This document shows, one piece after another, positions 1 through 7,669 of a stretch of 62,112 nucleotides of DNA (the stretch's first letter is position 1; every line of letters begins with the position of its first letter). A model generated the notes under the pieces. The model was not told where the DNA came from and ran no database searches. It saw only the letters and a list, made by a program, of their open reading frames with translations. The DNA is taken from positions 1-62,112 of the forward strand of contig JAZQHY010000014.1 of NCBI GenBank assembly GCA_045540815.1, written 5' to 3'. Origin of the DNA: JAZQHR01 sp045540815 (GTDB taxonomy: Bacteria; Bacillota; Clostridia; UMGS1810). A program made the translations under genes and the position numbers.

Positions 1-280
1 TTTAATTTGGGCAAAAATATTCTGCGAGAATTAAAAAATATTATTGCAGAATTGTTCTCTACAGGCGAAATTGATAGAATTGACGAAATCAAGTGATGCT
101 AAAATGATGATGTAGCAGACGGAATCGTTAGAAACGGATGCGACCGTATGCGAAATTGATGCTCATTTCAGACAAATTGATTTGAGTCTCAAGACCATAC
201 GCCGTCATCAAAAATATGATTTTAAATTACTAAAAATTCCTATTGATGCTCAAAAAAGTGAAGATTGCCGCTCTTGAAAA
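1..280. other. Left-edge sequence with degenerate reading frame
   Basis: No complete gene is seen. Frame 1 on the plus strand is open from the window edge to a TGA at 94-96 and reads as a plausible helical tail ending STGEIDRIDEIK. After two further stops the same frame resumes with a readable stretch (DDVADGIVRNGCDRMRN) up to about 157. This could be the end of an upstream gene followed by decay, or a dispersed repeat that happens to be open. The 11-mer ATTGATGCTCA occurs twice, near 156 and 242. No promoter or ribosome-binding site is convincing. Low confidence in any function. Confidence 0.3.
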
Positions 281-282
281 TT

Positions 283-318
283 GGCAATAAAAAATGGCTC
301 AAACCCAGCGTTTGAGCC
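283..318 (-). terminator. Intrinsic terminator after tRNA-Trp
   Basis: A perfect 8-bp stem, GGCTCAAA with TTTGAGCC (296-318) around a 7-nt loop, is followed on the minus strand by a T-rich run (ATTTTTTATT). It lies 9 bp beyond the 3' end of the tRNA-Trp gene. Confidence 0.8.
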
Positions 319-326
319 AAATATAT

Positions 327-400
327 TGGCAGGGGTAGAAGGACTCGAACCCTCAAGAACGGTTTTGGAGACCGGCATGTTACCATTACATCATACCCCT
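327..400 (-). tRNA. tRNA-Trp (anticodon CCA), CCA end encoded
   Basis: Read on the minus strand, the 74-nt sequence folds as a full cloverleaf. The acceptor AGGGGTA pairs with TACCCCT, followed by the discriminator G and an encoded CCA. The D arm is ATGT/ACAT. The anticodon loop is CTCCAAA, giving anticodon CCA for UGG codons. The T stem GAGGG pairs with CCTTC around loop TTCGAGT. The outermost pair of the anticodon stem is a C/T mismatch. It is followed by an intrinsic terminator and preceded by a truncated relative. trpS, which would charge it, is at 18788-19783. Confidence 0.93.
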
Positions 401-450
401 AAAGAGCGCTATATTAAGTTTTTATTATGCAGTATTTGCAACATAGGGAC

Positions 451-493
451 ACGGCTTTGGAGACCGCTGCTCTACCAACTGAGCTACACCCCT
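451..493 (-). pseudogene. 3'-truncated second tRNA-Trp
   Basis: On the minus strand this begins as a canonical tRNA: acceptor 5' strand AGGGGTG, a textbook D arm (GCTCAGTTGGTAGAGC), then anticodon stem-loop with CTCCAAA (anticodon CCA). After the 3' side of the anticodon stem the similarity stops. No T arm and no matching CACCCCT acceptor strand follows before the complete tRNA-Trp begins about 50 nt downstream. The 5' half is better conserved in D-arm consensus than the intact neighbour. It is best read as a tandem tRNA-Trp that lost its 3' half by deletion or replacement. Confidence 0.75.
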
Positions 494-661
494 GTATGTA
501 TGATGTTTTTGCAACAATAGTTATTTTAACACATATTTTTACGTTTGTAAATACAAAATTTAAATAATTTTTGAATTTTTTCGCTTTTCTCTAGAATTTA
601 CCGTCGCAATGTGATATCATTATATTATTATACGAATACTTTTAAAAGTTGGTGACATTAA

Positions 662-2197
662 ATGATATCAAAAGTAAATTCCTGTAGCCTTTTTGGTATA
701 GACGGATACATAGTTACTGTAGAGGTTGATATGGTGACAGGTCTTCCTGCTATGGATATAGTGGGTCTTCCCGACACAGCTGTCAGGGAGTCTCGCGAGA
801 GAGTGAAGGTGGCTCTTAAAAACTGCGGATACACTATCCCTGCAAAGAAAATCCTTATAAACCTTGCGCCTGCCAACACTAAAAAGGAAGGTCCTAGCTT
901 TGATTTGCCTATAAGCATCGCACTTTTATTATCATCAGGACAGATTACGTGCGAAGATATAGATAATTACTTTTTTGTTGGTGAGCTTGCATTAGATGGC
1001 GGAATAAGACGTGTAAACGGCGTTCTTCCTATGGTAATGGAAGCCAGAAAGAACGGAATTAAAAACATTATTGTGCCAAAGGAAAATGCATACGAAGCTG
1101 CGGTTGTGGCAGATGTAGACGTGTTTCCTGCGGGTAATATCACCGAGGTTATAGCTCACATTTCGGGCGAAAATAAAATAGCTAAAAAAGAAGTTGATAT
1201 AGAAGAGCTTTTTAAAACCACATCAGTTTATGTCGACGACTTTTCAGATGTTCGCGGTCAGGACGCGGCAAAAAGAGCGCTTGAGGTAGCTGCTGCAGGC
1301 GCGCACAATGTGCTGATGATTGGAGCGCCGGGATCGGGTAAGACTATGCTGGCAAAACGTCTTCCTACCATACTTCCCGACCTTACGTTTGAAGAGGCAC
1401 TTGAAGTCACAAAGATATATTCTATAGCAGGAAAATTACCAAGCGATGCACCGCTTATCACCACAAGGCCGTTTAGAAGTCCGCATCACACTATATCTCC
1501 TGTAAGTATCACTAGCGGTGGAAGTGTTCCAAAGCCGGGCGAGATATGTCTTGCGCACAGGGGCGTGCTTTTCCTTGACGAATTTCCTGAATTTAAAAAG
1601 GACACCATAGACGCTATGCGACAGCCGTTAGAGGACGGAAGCTTTACCGCATCAAGAGTGTCGGGTACGGTTACATATCCGTCAAACGCTATGCTGATTG
1701 CGAGTATGAACCCTTGCAAGTGCGGATATTACGGTGACCCTGTAAGAGAGTGCACCTGCACAAGCGGACAGATACAAAGATATCTTGGAAAGATATCAGG
1801 CCCTATGCTTGACAGATTTGATATACATATAGAAGTGCCTACTGTAAAATATGATGAGCTTTCATCGGATAAAAAAGCAGAAAGCAGTGCAGAGGTTAAA
1901 AAGAGAGTGGATACTGCCCGTCAAATTCAGTTGGAGAGATTTAAAGGCGAAAATATTTATTCTAATTCACAGCTTTCAACAGACGGCATGGAAAAATATT
2001 GCTATTTAAATGCCGATTGCAAAAACCTGCTTAAAATGGTATTTGAAAAGATGGGGCTAAGCGCAAGAGCGCATTCAAGGATAATAAAGGTTGCGCGTAC
2101 CATAGCCGACCTTGCTGAGAGTGATAATATAACCCAAACGCATCTTGCAGAGGCGATTCAGTACCGAAGCCTTGATAAGAAATTCTGGGCAAATTAA
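662..2197 (+). CDS. comM: YifB/ComM family Mg-chelatase-like AAA+ ATPase
   Basis: 511 aa, the usual family length. Residues 1-170 form the N-terminal ChlI-type fold (motifs MDIVGLPDTAVRE and KEGPSFDLPI). A Walker A motif GAPGSGKT lies at 221-228, Walker B VLFLDE at 302-307, a cysteine cluster near 352-368 (NPCKCGYYGD...CTC), and the C-terminal Mg-chelatase helical domain containing LSARAHSRI. In Gram-negative bacteria ComM is a hexameric helicase that promotes branch migration during natural transformation; in Clostridia the role is not settled. The ATG has a GGTGAC ribosome-binding site about 6 nt upstream. The next gene starts 16 nt after the stop, so the genes to 3999 are probably cotranscribed. 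Confidence 0.93.
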   Translation: MISKVNSCSLFGIDGYIVTVEVDMVTGLPAMDIVGLPDTAVRESRERVKVALKNCGYTIPAKKILINLAPANTKKEGPSFDLPISIALLLSSGQITCEDIDNYFFVGELALDGGIRRVNGVLPMVMEARKNGIKNIIVPKENAYEAAVVADVDVFPAGNITEVIAHISGENKIAKKEVDIEELFKTTSVYVDDFSDVRGQDAAKRALEVAAAGAHNVLMIGAPGSGKTMLAKRLPTILPDLTFEEALEVTKIYSIAGKLPSDAPLITTRPFRSPHHTISPVSITSGGSVPKPGEICLAHRGVLFLDEFPEFKKDTIDAMRQPLEDGSFTASRVSGTVTYPSNAMLIASMNPCKCGYYGDPVRECTCTSGQIQRYLGKISGPMLDRFDIHIEVPTVKYDELSSDKKAESSAEVKKRVDTARQIQLERFKGENIYSNSQLSTDGMEKYCYLNADCKNLLKMVFEKMGLSARAHSRIIKVARTIADLAESDNITQTHLAEAIQYRSLDKKFWAN

Positions 2198-2213
2198 CAT
2201 ACGAGGTGATAAT

Positions 2214-3017
2214 ATGAAAGAACTTTTATTAAATATAATCATACCTATCCTGATTTTGTATATTGCATTTTCTTTAAGCTGGATATTGGGCTTGATAGTA
2301 GTTTTAATCTTAATCTGGCGAATGAGAGCCGACATATACAGCCTTATCGCACAGAGAAAGTTTGCCACAAACCACTCGGACGGATACAAATGGTTTGAAA
2401 AGGCGCTCAAAACTAAACGTATGCGACCATATCATACACTATTTTATGCGTATATGCTTCTTCGCGATGGAGCACTTGACAAGGCAGAGGAGCTTATAGC
2501 CAGGACCACATACCTTTACAAAGGTAAAATTTCGCCTGACGTAAAGCTTAGCGCAAACCTTAACCTTGCCCTTATAAAGTGGAAACGCGGAAATATCAGG
2601 GAGGCTATTGCAGATCTTGAGGAAATGTACGACGATGGCTATAAGTCATCGGTTATGTACGGAACGCTGGGATATCTTTATCTAATCCACGGCGACATAG
2701 TTAAGGCGTACAAATTTAACGAAGAGGCTATGGCGTACAACTCTAATGACAACATTATAATAGACAACTGGGGAAACACTCTTCTTCTTCGCGGTGATAA
2801 AGAAAAAGCACTTGAGGTTTATGAAGAACTTATGGAGAAAAATCCTACATTTATGGAGGCATACTACAACTACGGTATGGCACTTTATGCAAATGGGGAA
2901 AAGGAAAAAGCTATTGATGAGATATCAAGAACACTTGATATGGAAGAAAAATTCTTGTCCGAGCTTACCCACGAAAAAGTGCGTGCCCAAATAGAAAAAA
3001 TAAATGCGGAAAACTAA
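2214..3017 (+). CDS. Membrane-anchored TPR-repeat protein
   Basis: 267 aa when started at the ATG at 2214, which has a GAGGTGAT site just upstream; longer in-frame starts run back into comM. Residues 1-40 are two closely spaced hydrophobic stretches, a likely membrane anchor. The rest is helical with TPR signatures: an early repeat pair around residues 55-95, then clear repeats with the W/LG/Y/A/P pattern at about 150-250 (for example KALEVYEELMEKNPTFMEAY). TPR proteins are scaffolds, so the partner is unknown. It sits between comM and an RluA-family gene. No catalytic motif is seen. Confidence 0.75.
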   Translation: MKELLLNIIIPILILYIAFSLSWILGLIVVLILIWRMRADIYSLIAQRKFATNHSDGYKWFEKALKTKRMRPYHTLFYAYMLLRDGALDKAEELIARTTYLYKGKISPDVKLSANLNLALIKWKRGNIREAIADLEEMYDDGYKSSVMYGTLGYLYLIHGDIVKAYKFNEEAMAYNSNDNIIIDNWGNTLLLRGDKEKALEVYEELMEKNPTFMEAYYNYGMALYANGEKEKAIDEISRTLDMEEKFLSELTHEKVRAQIEKINAEN

Positions 3018-3048
3018 AATTTTTGGCATTAAATGAAAGGAGGCATAT

Positions 3049-3999
3049 ATGAAAAAAGTTATTGTAAATAAAAACGATTCAGGTCAAAGACTTGATAAGT
3101 TTCTTACCAAATTCCTTAAAAATATGCCTCAAAGTATGCTTTATAAAAGCATTCGCAAAAAGAGGATAAAGGTAAACGGCAAAAAAGGCGATATCGCATA
3201 CAAGCTTTGCGAAGGCGATGTGATAGAGCTATACATAAATGATGAGTTTTTCGGCGGTGAACCTCAGGAAAACGCGTTTATGAGTATTAAGGTAAATATA
3301 AACGTCGTGTACGAGGACGAAAATATACTTATAGTAGACAAAAAACCTGGTATGATAGTCCACGAGGACGACGGTGAGAAGGTAAACACCCTGATAAATC
3401 ACATTAAGGCGTATTTGTACCAAAAGGGTGAGTATGACCCTGAAAGCGAAATGTCTTTCGTACCGTCACTGTGCAATCGCATAGACCGAAACACAGGCGG
3501 AATGGTTATTGCGGCGAAAACTGCCGAGGCACTTCGCATAATGAACGAGAAAATAAAAAACAAGGAAATCAGGAAATTTTATCTGTGCCTTGTAAGCGGT
3601 CACCTTAAGAAAAAAAGCGGTGAGCTTTGCGATTATCTTGTAAAAAACACCGACCAAAACCGCGTGTATATAGAAAAAGACGCGAAAAACGGCGGTAAGA
3701 AGATTGTTACCAGATACAAGGTCTTAGCCGAAAATGAGCTTACATCACTTGTCGAGGTGGAGCTTATTACGGGCAGGACGCACCAGATAAGAGCGCATTT
3801 TGCGTCAATCGGCCACCCGCTTGCAGGTGACGGAAAGTACGGAACCAACGAGTTTAATAAAAAAGTTGGTATGAAATATCAGGCGCTTTATTCGTATAAG
3901 CTTATATTCGACTTTAAGGACGAAAACGCGCTTAGCTATTTAAACGGCAAGACGATTGAGGTAGAAAATGTCCCGTTTGCGGATAGGTATGGAAAATAA
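3049..3999 (+). CDS. RluA-family 23S rRNA pseudouridine synthase
   Basis: 316 aa. An N-terminal S4 RNA-binding domain (residues 8-65, with SGQRLDKFL and RIKVNGKK) precedes the RluA catalytic domain. The signature NRIDRNTGG contains the catalytic aspartate D146, in place of the commoner RLDxxTSG. The conserved GRTHQIRAH motif follows near 255. The enzyme isomerises uridines in large-subunit rRNA. Whether it corresponds to RluC, RluD or another specificity cannot be read from the sequence. The start is an ATG with a strong AGGAGG site 7 nt upstream. The gene is convergent with the LCP gene, with a double terminator between them. Confidence 0.9.
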   Translation: MKKVIVNKNDSGQRLDKFLTKFLKNMPQSMLYKSIRKKRIKVNGKKGDIAYKLCEGDVIELYINDEFFGGEPQENAFMSIKVNINVVYEDENILIVDKKPGMIVHEDDGEKVNTLINHIKAYLYQKGEYDPESEMSFVPSLCNRIDRNTGGMVIAAKTAEALRIMNEKIKNKEIRKFYLCLVSGHLKKKSGELCDYLVKNTDQNRVYIEKDAKNGGKKIVTRYKVLAENELTSLVEVELITGRTHQIRAHFASIGHPLAGDGKYGTNEFNKKVGMKYQALYSYKLIFDFKDENALSYLNGKTIEVENVPFADRYGK

Positions 4000-4003
4000 A
4001 AAG

Positions 4004-4070
4004 GCTCCCCTGTGTAAGGGGAGCTATCAAAATTTATTTTGGCTGAGGGGTTGTATTTAAATACAACCTC
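4004..4070. terminator. Paired convergent terminators
   Basis: Two hairpins separate convergent genes. GCTCCCC/GGGGAGC (4004-4024) is followed by CTTTTTATTTT on the minus strand and would end the LCP transcript. GAGGTTGTATTT/AAATACAACCTC (about 4045-4070) is followed by TTTTCC on the plus strand and would end the comM-TPR-RluA transcript. Confidence 0.75.
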
Positions 4071-4075
4071 TTTTC

Positions 4076-4897
4076 CTATTCCGCTACAAAATATGAAATA
4101 TCGTTTATTGTCTGGTAATTACCTGTAAGAGTTTTTGTGATTATATCGGCTTTACCACCAAGTGCCTTCACAATCTGCACGTATCTTTCAATAGAGTATT
4201 TTGAAAAGTCAGTGGATACGTGTTTTATTATTTCCTTTAACAGTGCAGGAAGCTTTGATGTTACCTCCTCGGTTGACATCTGAGATATAAAGCTTTTTAA
4301 AAACTGATTTTGAAGTTCGCGTCTTGATGCCTCGTCCAATGGTTTGTATCGTAAAAGCTTTACACATTCTGCACCGCTAAGCGATTTAACACCTTTTTTA
4401 AAATCAATTGTTAAGTCTTGTTTAGTATCGGTGTAGTGCATATCAAACGGAATGTCAAATTCTATCGGTCCTAGTATGTCGAAGGTTTTCTCAAGTGTGA
4501 CAAAGTCAAACGCAACAAAATTATGTATGTTTTTCTTTGTAATGGCAGATGCGTAATTTTTAAGCATTTCGCCACCGCCAATCGACCATACAGATCCGAT
4601 TTTTTGCGTGCTGTTTTGCACATTTACAAGGGTATCCGACGGGATAGAGGTAAGTATAATTTCCTTTGCAGGGGTGTCTATTGTTGCAAGTATAAGTGTG
4701 TCTGCAAAGTTTTCCATATTGTCTATGCCGGCGATAATTATATTTAGCTTGTCATCAGGGTCGCCGTGTTCGCTGTGACGAATAAGGTCTGTGCTTTTAA
4801 GTTTGTAATATGTCACGCCTCCAAGTACGCCTGTAAATATGCTGACCATACACAGTATGGCAATTACTATATAAGATTTTTTCCACTGAAAATTCAA
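4076..4897 (-). CDS. LytR-CpsA-Psr (LCP) family protein, divergent
   Basis: 273 aa with a TTG start; an AAAGGAG site lies about 11 nt upstream. Residues 8-30 form one transmembrane helix, followed by an extracellular LCP domain (residues 48-190). Recognisable family blocks are IIIAGIDN, FADTLILATI, ILTSIPSDT and the C-terminal LRYKP...SRRELQNQF. LCP enzymes attach wall teichoic acid or polysaccharide from undecaprenyl carriers to peptidoglycan. Typical members have arginines in the RSDT and IPRDT motifs; here these read FADT and IPSDT, so two usual arginines are missing. It may have altered catalysis. It is the last gene of an operon after the PAP2 and HAD phosphatases, 15 nt from the HAD gene. 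Confidence 0.8.
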   Translation of the reverse strand: MNFQWKKSYIVIAILCMVSIFTGVLGGVTYYKLKSTDLIRHSEHGDPDDKLNIIIAGIDNMENFADTLILATIDTPAKEIILTSIPSDTLVNVQNSTQKIGSVWSIGGGEMLKNYASAITKKNIHNFVAFDFVTLEKTFDILGPIEFDIPFDMHYTDTKQDLTIDFKKGVKSLSGAECVKLLRYKPLDEASRRELQNQFLKSFISQMSTEEVTSKLPALLKEIIKHVSTDFSKYSIERYVQIVKALGGKADIITKTLTGNYQTINDISYFVAE

Positions 4898-4912
4898 AGC
4901 TTTTTCGCTCCT

Positions 4913-5545
4913 TTATAAAAGCTCGTCAAACGAGTATATATATTTATCGCATAATGATTTTATTTCATCTTTGTACTTGTCGGCGGCTTTGTCATAAATG
5001 GCATATACTGTAAAGCCTGCCGATTTTGCAGTTTTTATAGGTGTTAGGCTGTCCTCAAACACTACTGCGTTGGTTTCATCTGCCCCGCACCTTTTTGCAC
5101 ATTCTATAAATATGTCGGGGTGAAGCTTGCTTTTTCCCACCTCGGTAACGGTAAGTATAAAGTCAAACAATTCCATTACACCAAGTCTTTTAAGGGCGTT
5201 TTCTATGTTTGTGCGCTCAGATAGTGTGGCTATGCACATTTTAACACCGTTTTTCTTAAGCTTTAAAAGATACTCCCTGACATACGGCTTTAGCTGTATT
5301 TTTGTTTTGTACATATCTATTACATACTCGTCCCAACACGCCATAATCTCATCAGGCGTCATAAGCGGAAGAAATTTTTCTGATATAAGCTCCGCCGCCT
5401 GTTTGTATGTCATTTGGTTTATAAGACTGTCGAGGTTTTCAGGCACCGCTACATTTTGCTTTATCAAAAATTCACTTGTCATATTTCGCCACATATCCAT
5501 AGAATCGAGAAGTGTTCCGTCAAGGTCAAATATTGCTGCTTTCAC
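4913..5545 (-). CDS. HAD-superfamily hydrolase (subfamily IA)
   Basis: 210 aa, GTG start with a GGAGGTG site upstream. Motif I is FDLDGTLLDS (residues 6-15, nucleophile D7, acid/base D9), followed by a helical cap. Motif II is around CIATLSE, the conserved lysine is in VGKSKLHPDIF and motif III is VFEDSLTPIKTAKSAG. This matches small phosphatases of the beta-phosphoglucomutase or phosphoglycolate type. The substrate cannot be inferred. The start overlaps the 3' end of the PAP2 gene by 20 bp, so the two are translationally linked. Confidence 0.88.
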   Translation of the reverse strand: MKAAIFDLDGTLLDSMDMWRNMTSEFLIKQNVAVPENLDSLINQMTYKQAAELISEKFLPLMTPDEIMACWDEYVIDMYKTKIQLKPYVREYLLKLKKNGVKMCIATLSERTNIENALKRLGVMELFDFILTVTEVGKSKLHPDIFIECAKRCGADETNAVVFEDSLTPIKTAKSAGFTVYAIYDKAADKYKDEIKSLCDKYIYSFDELL

Positions 5546-6395
5546 GTTTTATGCACCTCCATATTCTTTTTACAAGTGTAAGTATATATGGTATTACAAG
5601 GCTTATGGTTATGCCAAGCACGGCATAACGTATATACCCAAACCAAAGTGTGTCAGGAAGCTTGTCGATATTTGTTTTAGCCGTTAAAAGAATTGCTATA
5701 CCAACAACCACTGACACTGTTCTTTCAAACACACTGCCTGACGGTGTAAACGCAAATGTGTTTTCGTCAATGATATAACCTATGAGGAAAAACGTGATAA
5801 GCCCTGTTATCTTGTATAAATCCTCATCTCTTAGTATAGCCATAGATATATATAACGGCAATGTGCAAAGCAGCAGCTTAACATACGATTTGCCAGCTAC
5901 GAATTTAAATATATATCTGTATGCTATAAATGACACCAAAAATCCTAAAAACAGCCCTGTCAGTACATCGATAGGAGTGTGTACACCAAGGTACATTCTC
6001 GAAAAAGCTACCAATACAGACACAGTAACAGCTATAATTTTTATAGCGTTGTTTTTAAAAGCCATATAGCACGCCGTGCCTGCTCCGCCTATTACCTGCG
6101 AGTGACCCGACGGAAATGAGTAGCCGTAGCTTGAGTGTGTGTCTACCCTTTTAATACCTGCGTCCTTTAAAAACGGGCGGGGAACTTGAAAAATATTTTT
6201 TATAACGCTGTTAAGCCCCACGTTCCACGAGGTAATCACCGCTATACAAACGCCTTTTTTCTTGTCAATTCCCCAGTAAACAATTACTGCAATGACCGAC
6301 AGTATAACAGGCGAGCAAATATCTGATACCGCCATAAAAAATCTATCTAAAAAAGGTGTGGATATGCTTTGTATGAGTTTTATAAATTCAAGCAC
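5526..6395 (-). CDS. PAP2-family membrane phosphatase
   Basis: 289 aa, GTG start behind a GGAAGGGGG site. About seven hydrophobic segments. The three PAP2 motifs are present: KNIFQVPRP (K-x6-RP), SFPSGH, and SRMYLGVHTPIDV (SR-x5-H-x3-D), with catalytic histidines in motifs II and III. Members dephosphorylate lipid phosphates; some recycle undecaprenyl diphosphate, which would suit the LCP gene downstream. The C-terminal half (residues 175-289) is an extra multi-helix membrane region beyond the core. It is the first gene of the PAP2-HAD-LCP operon. Confidence 0.88.
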   Translation of the reverse strand: MLEFIKLIQSISTPFLDRFFMAVSDICSPVILSVIAVIVYWGIDKKKGVCIAVITSWNVGLNSVIKNIFQVPRPFLKDAGIKRVDTHSSYGYSFPSGHSQVIGGAGTACYMAFKNNAIKIIAVTVSVLVAFSRMYLGVHTPIDVLTGLFLGFLVSFIAYRYIFKFVAGKSYVKLLLCTLPLYISMAILRDEDLYKITGLITFFLIGYIIDENTFAFTPSGSVFERTVSVVVGIAILLTAKTNIDKLPDTLWFGYIRYAVLGITISLVIPYILTLVKRIWRCIKRESSNI

Positions 6396-6429
6396 TCTTT
6401 TTCCCCCTTCCGTGTGTCGTACTGGTTAT

Positions 6430-6458
6430 ATTTTAACACAAAGCTATTAAAATGTTAA
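6430..6458 (-). promoter_or_regulatory. Probable sigma-A promoter of PAP2-HAD-LCP operon
   Basis: On the minus strand TTAACA (-35), 17 bp and TAAAAT (-10) lie about 35 bp before the PAP2 start. Confidence 0.5.
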
Positions 6459-6521
6459 TAGAAAAATAGGTTTACTATAAAAAATTCACAAAAAATTTTT
6501 AAATTTTTTATAAATCCGATA

Positions 6522-6550
6522 TTGAATAACTTGGCGCGGTATAGTATAAT
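6522..6550 (+). promoter_or_regulatory. Sigma-A promoter of small P-loop gene
   Basis: TTGAAT, a 17-bp spacer and TATAAT, about 40 bp before the ATG at 6593. An A/T-rich stretch lies just upstream of the -35. Confidence 0.75.
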
Positions 6551-6592
6551 ATATACATAGCAATACAAAAAACTCACAAGGGGGACTTTGAA

Positions 6593-7003
6593 ATGGTTAA
6601 TCTAATAGTTGGAAAAAAAGGCTCGGGAAAGACTAAAGCTTTGCTCGACAACGTTACTCTTGCACTTAACAACGAAAACGGCGATATAGTTTTCATCAAC
6701 CATGGCGACAGACACATCTATCATTTAAACCACTCTATCAGACTTATAGATATTGAAGAATTTGGTATAAATACTTTTTCTGAATTTAAAAGCTTTATAA
6801 ATGGTGCATTGTCACAGAACTACGACATTTCGCACATATTTATTGACAGTTTGTTTAAGGTTGTTCCGGAAGGACACGAAGAGCTTGCAGAGTTTGTAAA
6901 TGAGCTTGGTAAGATATCTGATGAATACGCAGTTGATTTTACTATCACTATCAGTGCGGATAAATCAGAGCTTCCAGAAGCTGTTTATGAATTTATTGCA
7001 TAA
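6593..7003 (+). CDS. Small P-loop NTPase-like protein, function unknown
   Basis: 136 aa. It starts with a beta strand leading straight into a Walker A motif GKKGSGKT (residues 7-14). A Walker-B-like strand ending in aspartate, HIFIDSL (residues 81-87), follows. The fold looks like a minimal P-loop domain with no lid, partner or DNA-binding segment, and no membrane helix. It has its own promoter and its own terminator, so it is a single-gene unit. The A/G-rich CAAGGGGGA ribosome-binding site fits the ATG start. I do not recognise a named family; ATP or GTP binding is inferred from the motif alone. Confidence 0.7.
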   Translation: MVNLIVGKKGSGKTKALLDNVTLALNNENGDIVFINHGDRHIYHLNHSIRLIDIEEFGINTFSEFKSFINGALSQNYDISHIFIDSLFKVVPEGHEELAEFVNELGKISDEYAVDFTITISADKSELPEAVYEFIA

Positions 7004-7025
7004 TCTAATTTTATTTTGAAAACAC

Positions 7026-7056
7026 ATCGCTTCCGCAAAAGCGGAGGCGATTTTAA
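7026..7056 (+). terminator. Intrinsic terminator of P-loop gene
   Basis: ATCGCTTCCGC pairs with GCGGAGGCGAT (one G-T pair) around AAAA, then TTTAATTTA. Confidence 0.7.
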
Positions 7057-7087
7057 TTTAGTTGTGTATACCAACGGAGGAAATATA

Positions 7088-7603
7088 ATGAAATATTATA
7101 TTGGTCAGGGATTTAAAATGTGGGGTGTATATGTGCTTTTTGCAGTGCTTTCCACCATACTTATGACGTTATTTACATTTGCCGTTACCAGTGAAATGGG
7201 AACAAATATCTATTCGTGCGTAACTGCCGTATGGTTTTTGTCGAAGATTTATTCCATAGCTTGGGAAAACGGAAAAAAAGACTCGAGAAAAGTGCCAGCG
7301 CATCCGTACAACCCTATAAACGGATTTGTGTTTGGTTTGGTGTCGGTGTTGCCAAGCATTATAATTATGATAATATACCAAATGAACGCAGGCGGTGAGC
7401 TTTCGCAATTTTTGTATAACCTGTATCTGTCCGCATTTATTGGTTTTGTAGACGGATTTTCTGCAGTGCCTGTATATGCAAGCCTTTGTGTATACGCAAG
7501 TATAATCGTTACATCGGGTGTGGGCTATATTGTCGGAAAAAGAAGGTTTTCGGTAGTGGAAACATATCTGCCAAAGCTCGTGTATAAGCAGAAAAAAGAT
7601 TGA
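7088..7603 (+). CDS. Multi-pass membrane protein, unknown
   Basis: 171 aa from the ATG at 7088, chosen because GGAGG lies about 7 nt upstream; an in-frame upstream start at 7016 would run through the terminator hairpin. Four or so hydrophobic segments are seen (about residues 12-35, 40-55, 80-100, 118-150) with basic stretches between them. A central loop NGKKDSRKVPAHPYNPING is hydrophilic. No motif links it to a known transporter or enzyme. It is flanked by terminators on both sides, so it is probably transcribed alone or by read-through. Confidence 0.6.
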   Translation: MKYYIGQGFKMWGVYVLFAVLSTILMTLFTFAVTSEMGTNIYSCVTAVWFLSKIYSIAWENGKKDSRKVPAHPYNPINGFVFGLVSVLPSIIIMIIYQMNAGGELSQFLYNLYLSAFIGFVDGFSAVPVYASLCVYASIIVTSGVGYIVGKRRFSVVETYLPKLVYKQKKD

Positions 7604-7610
7604 TTTTTAA

Positions 7611-7636
7611 GGATGTGCCATTTGGCACATCCTTTT
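7611..7636 (+). terminator. Intrinsic terminator
   Basis: GGATGTGCCA/TGGCACATCC with a very short loop followed by TTTTTA, just after the membrane protein stop. Confidence 0.85.
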
Positions 7637-7669
7637 TATGTGACATAAAGATTGCCAAGTAAAGCCAGG

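Noticed and set aside
281..520. A 79-codon open frame over the tRNA region
   Set aside because: It runs antisense across the tRNA-Trp and the truncated tRNA; the tRNA fold explains the sequence.
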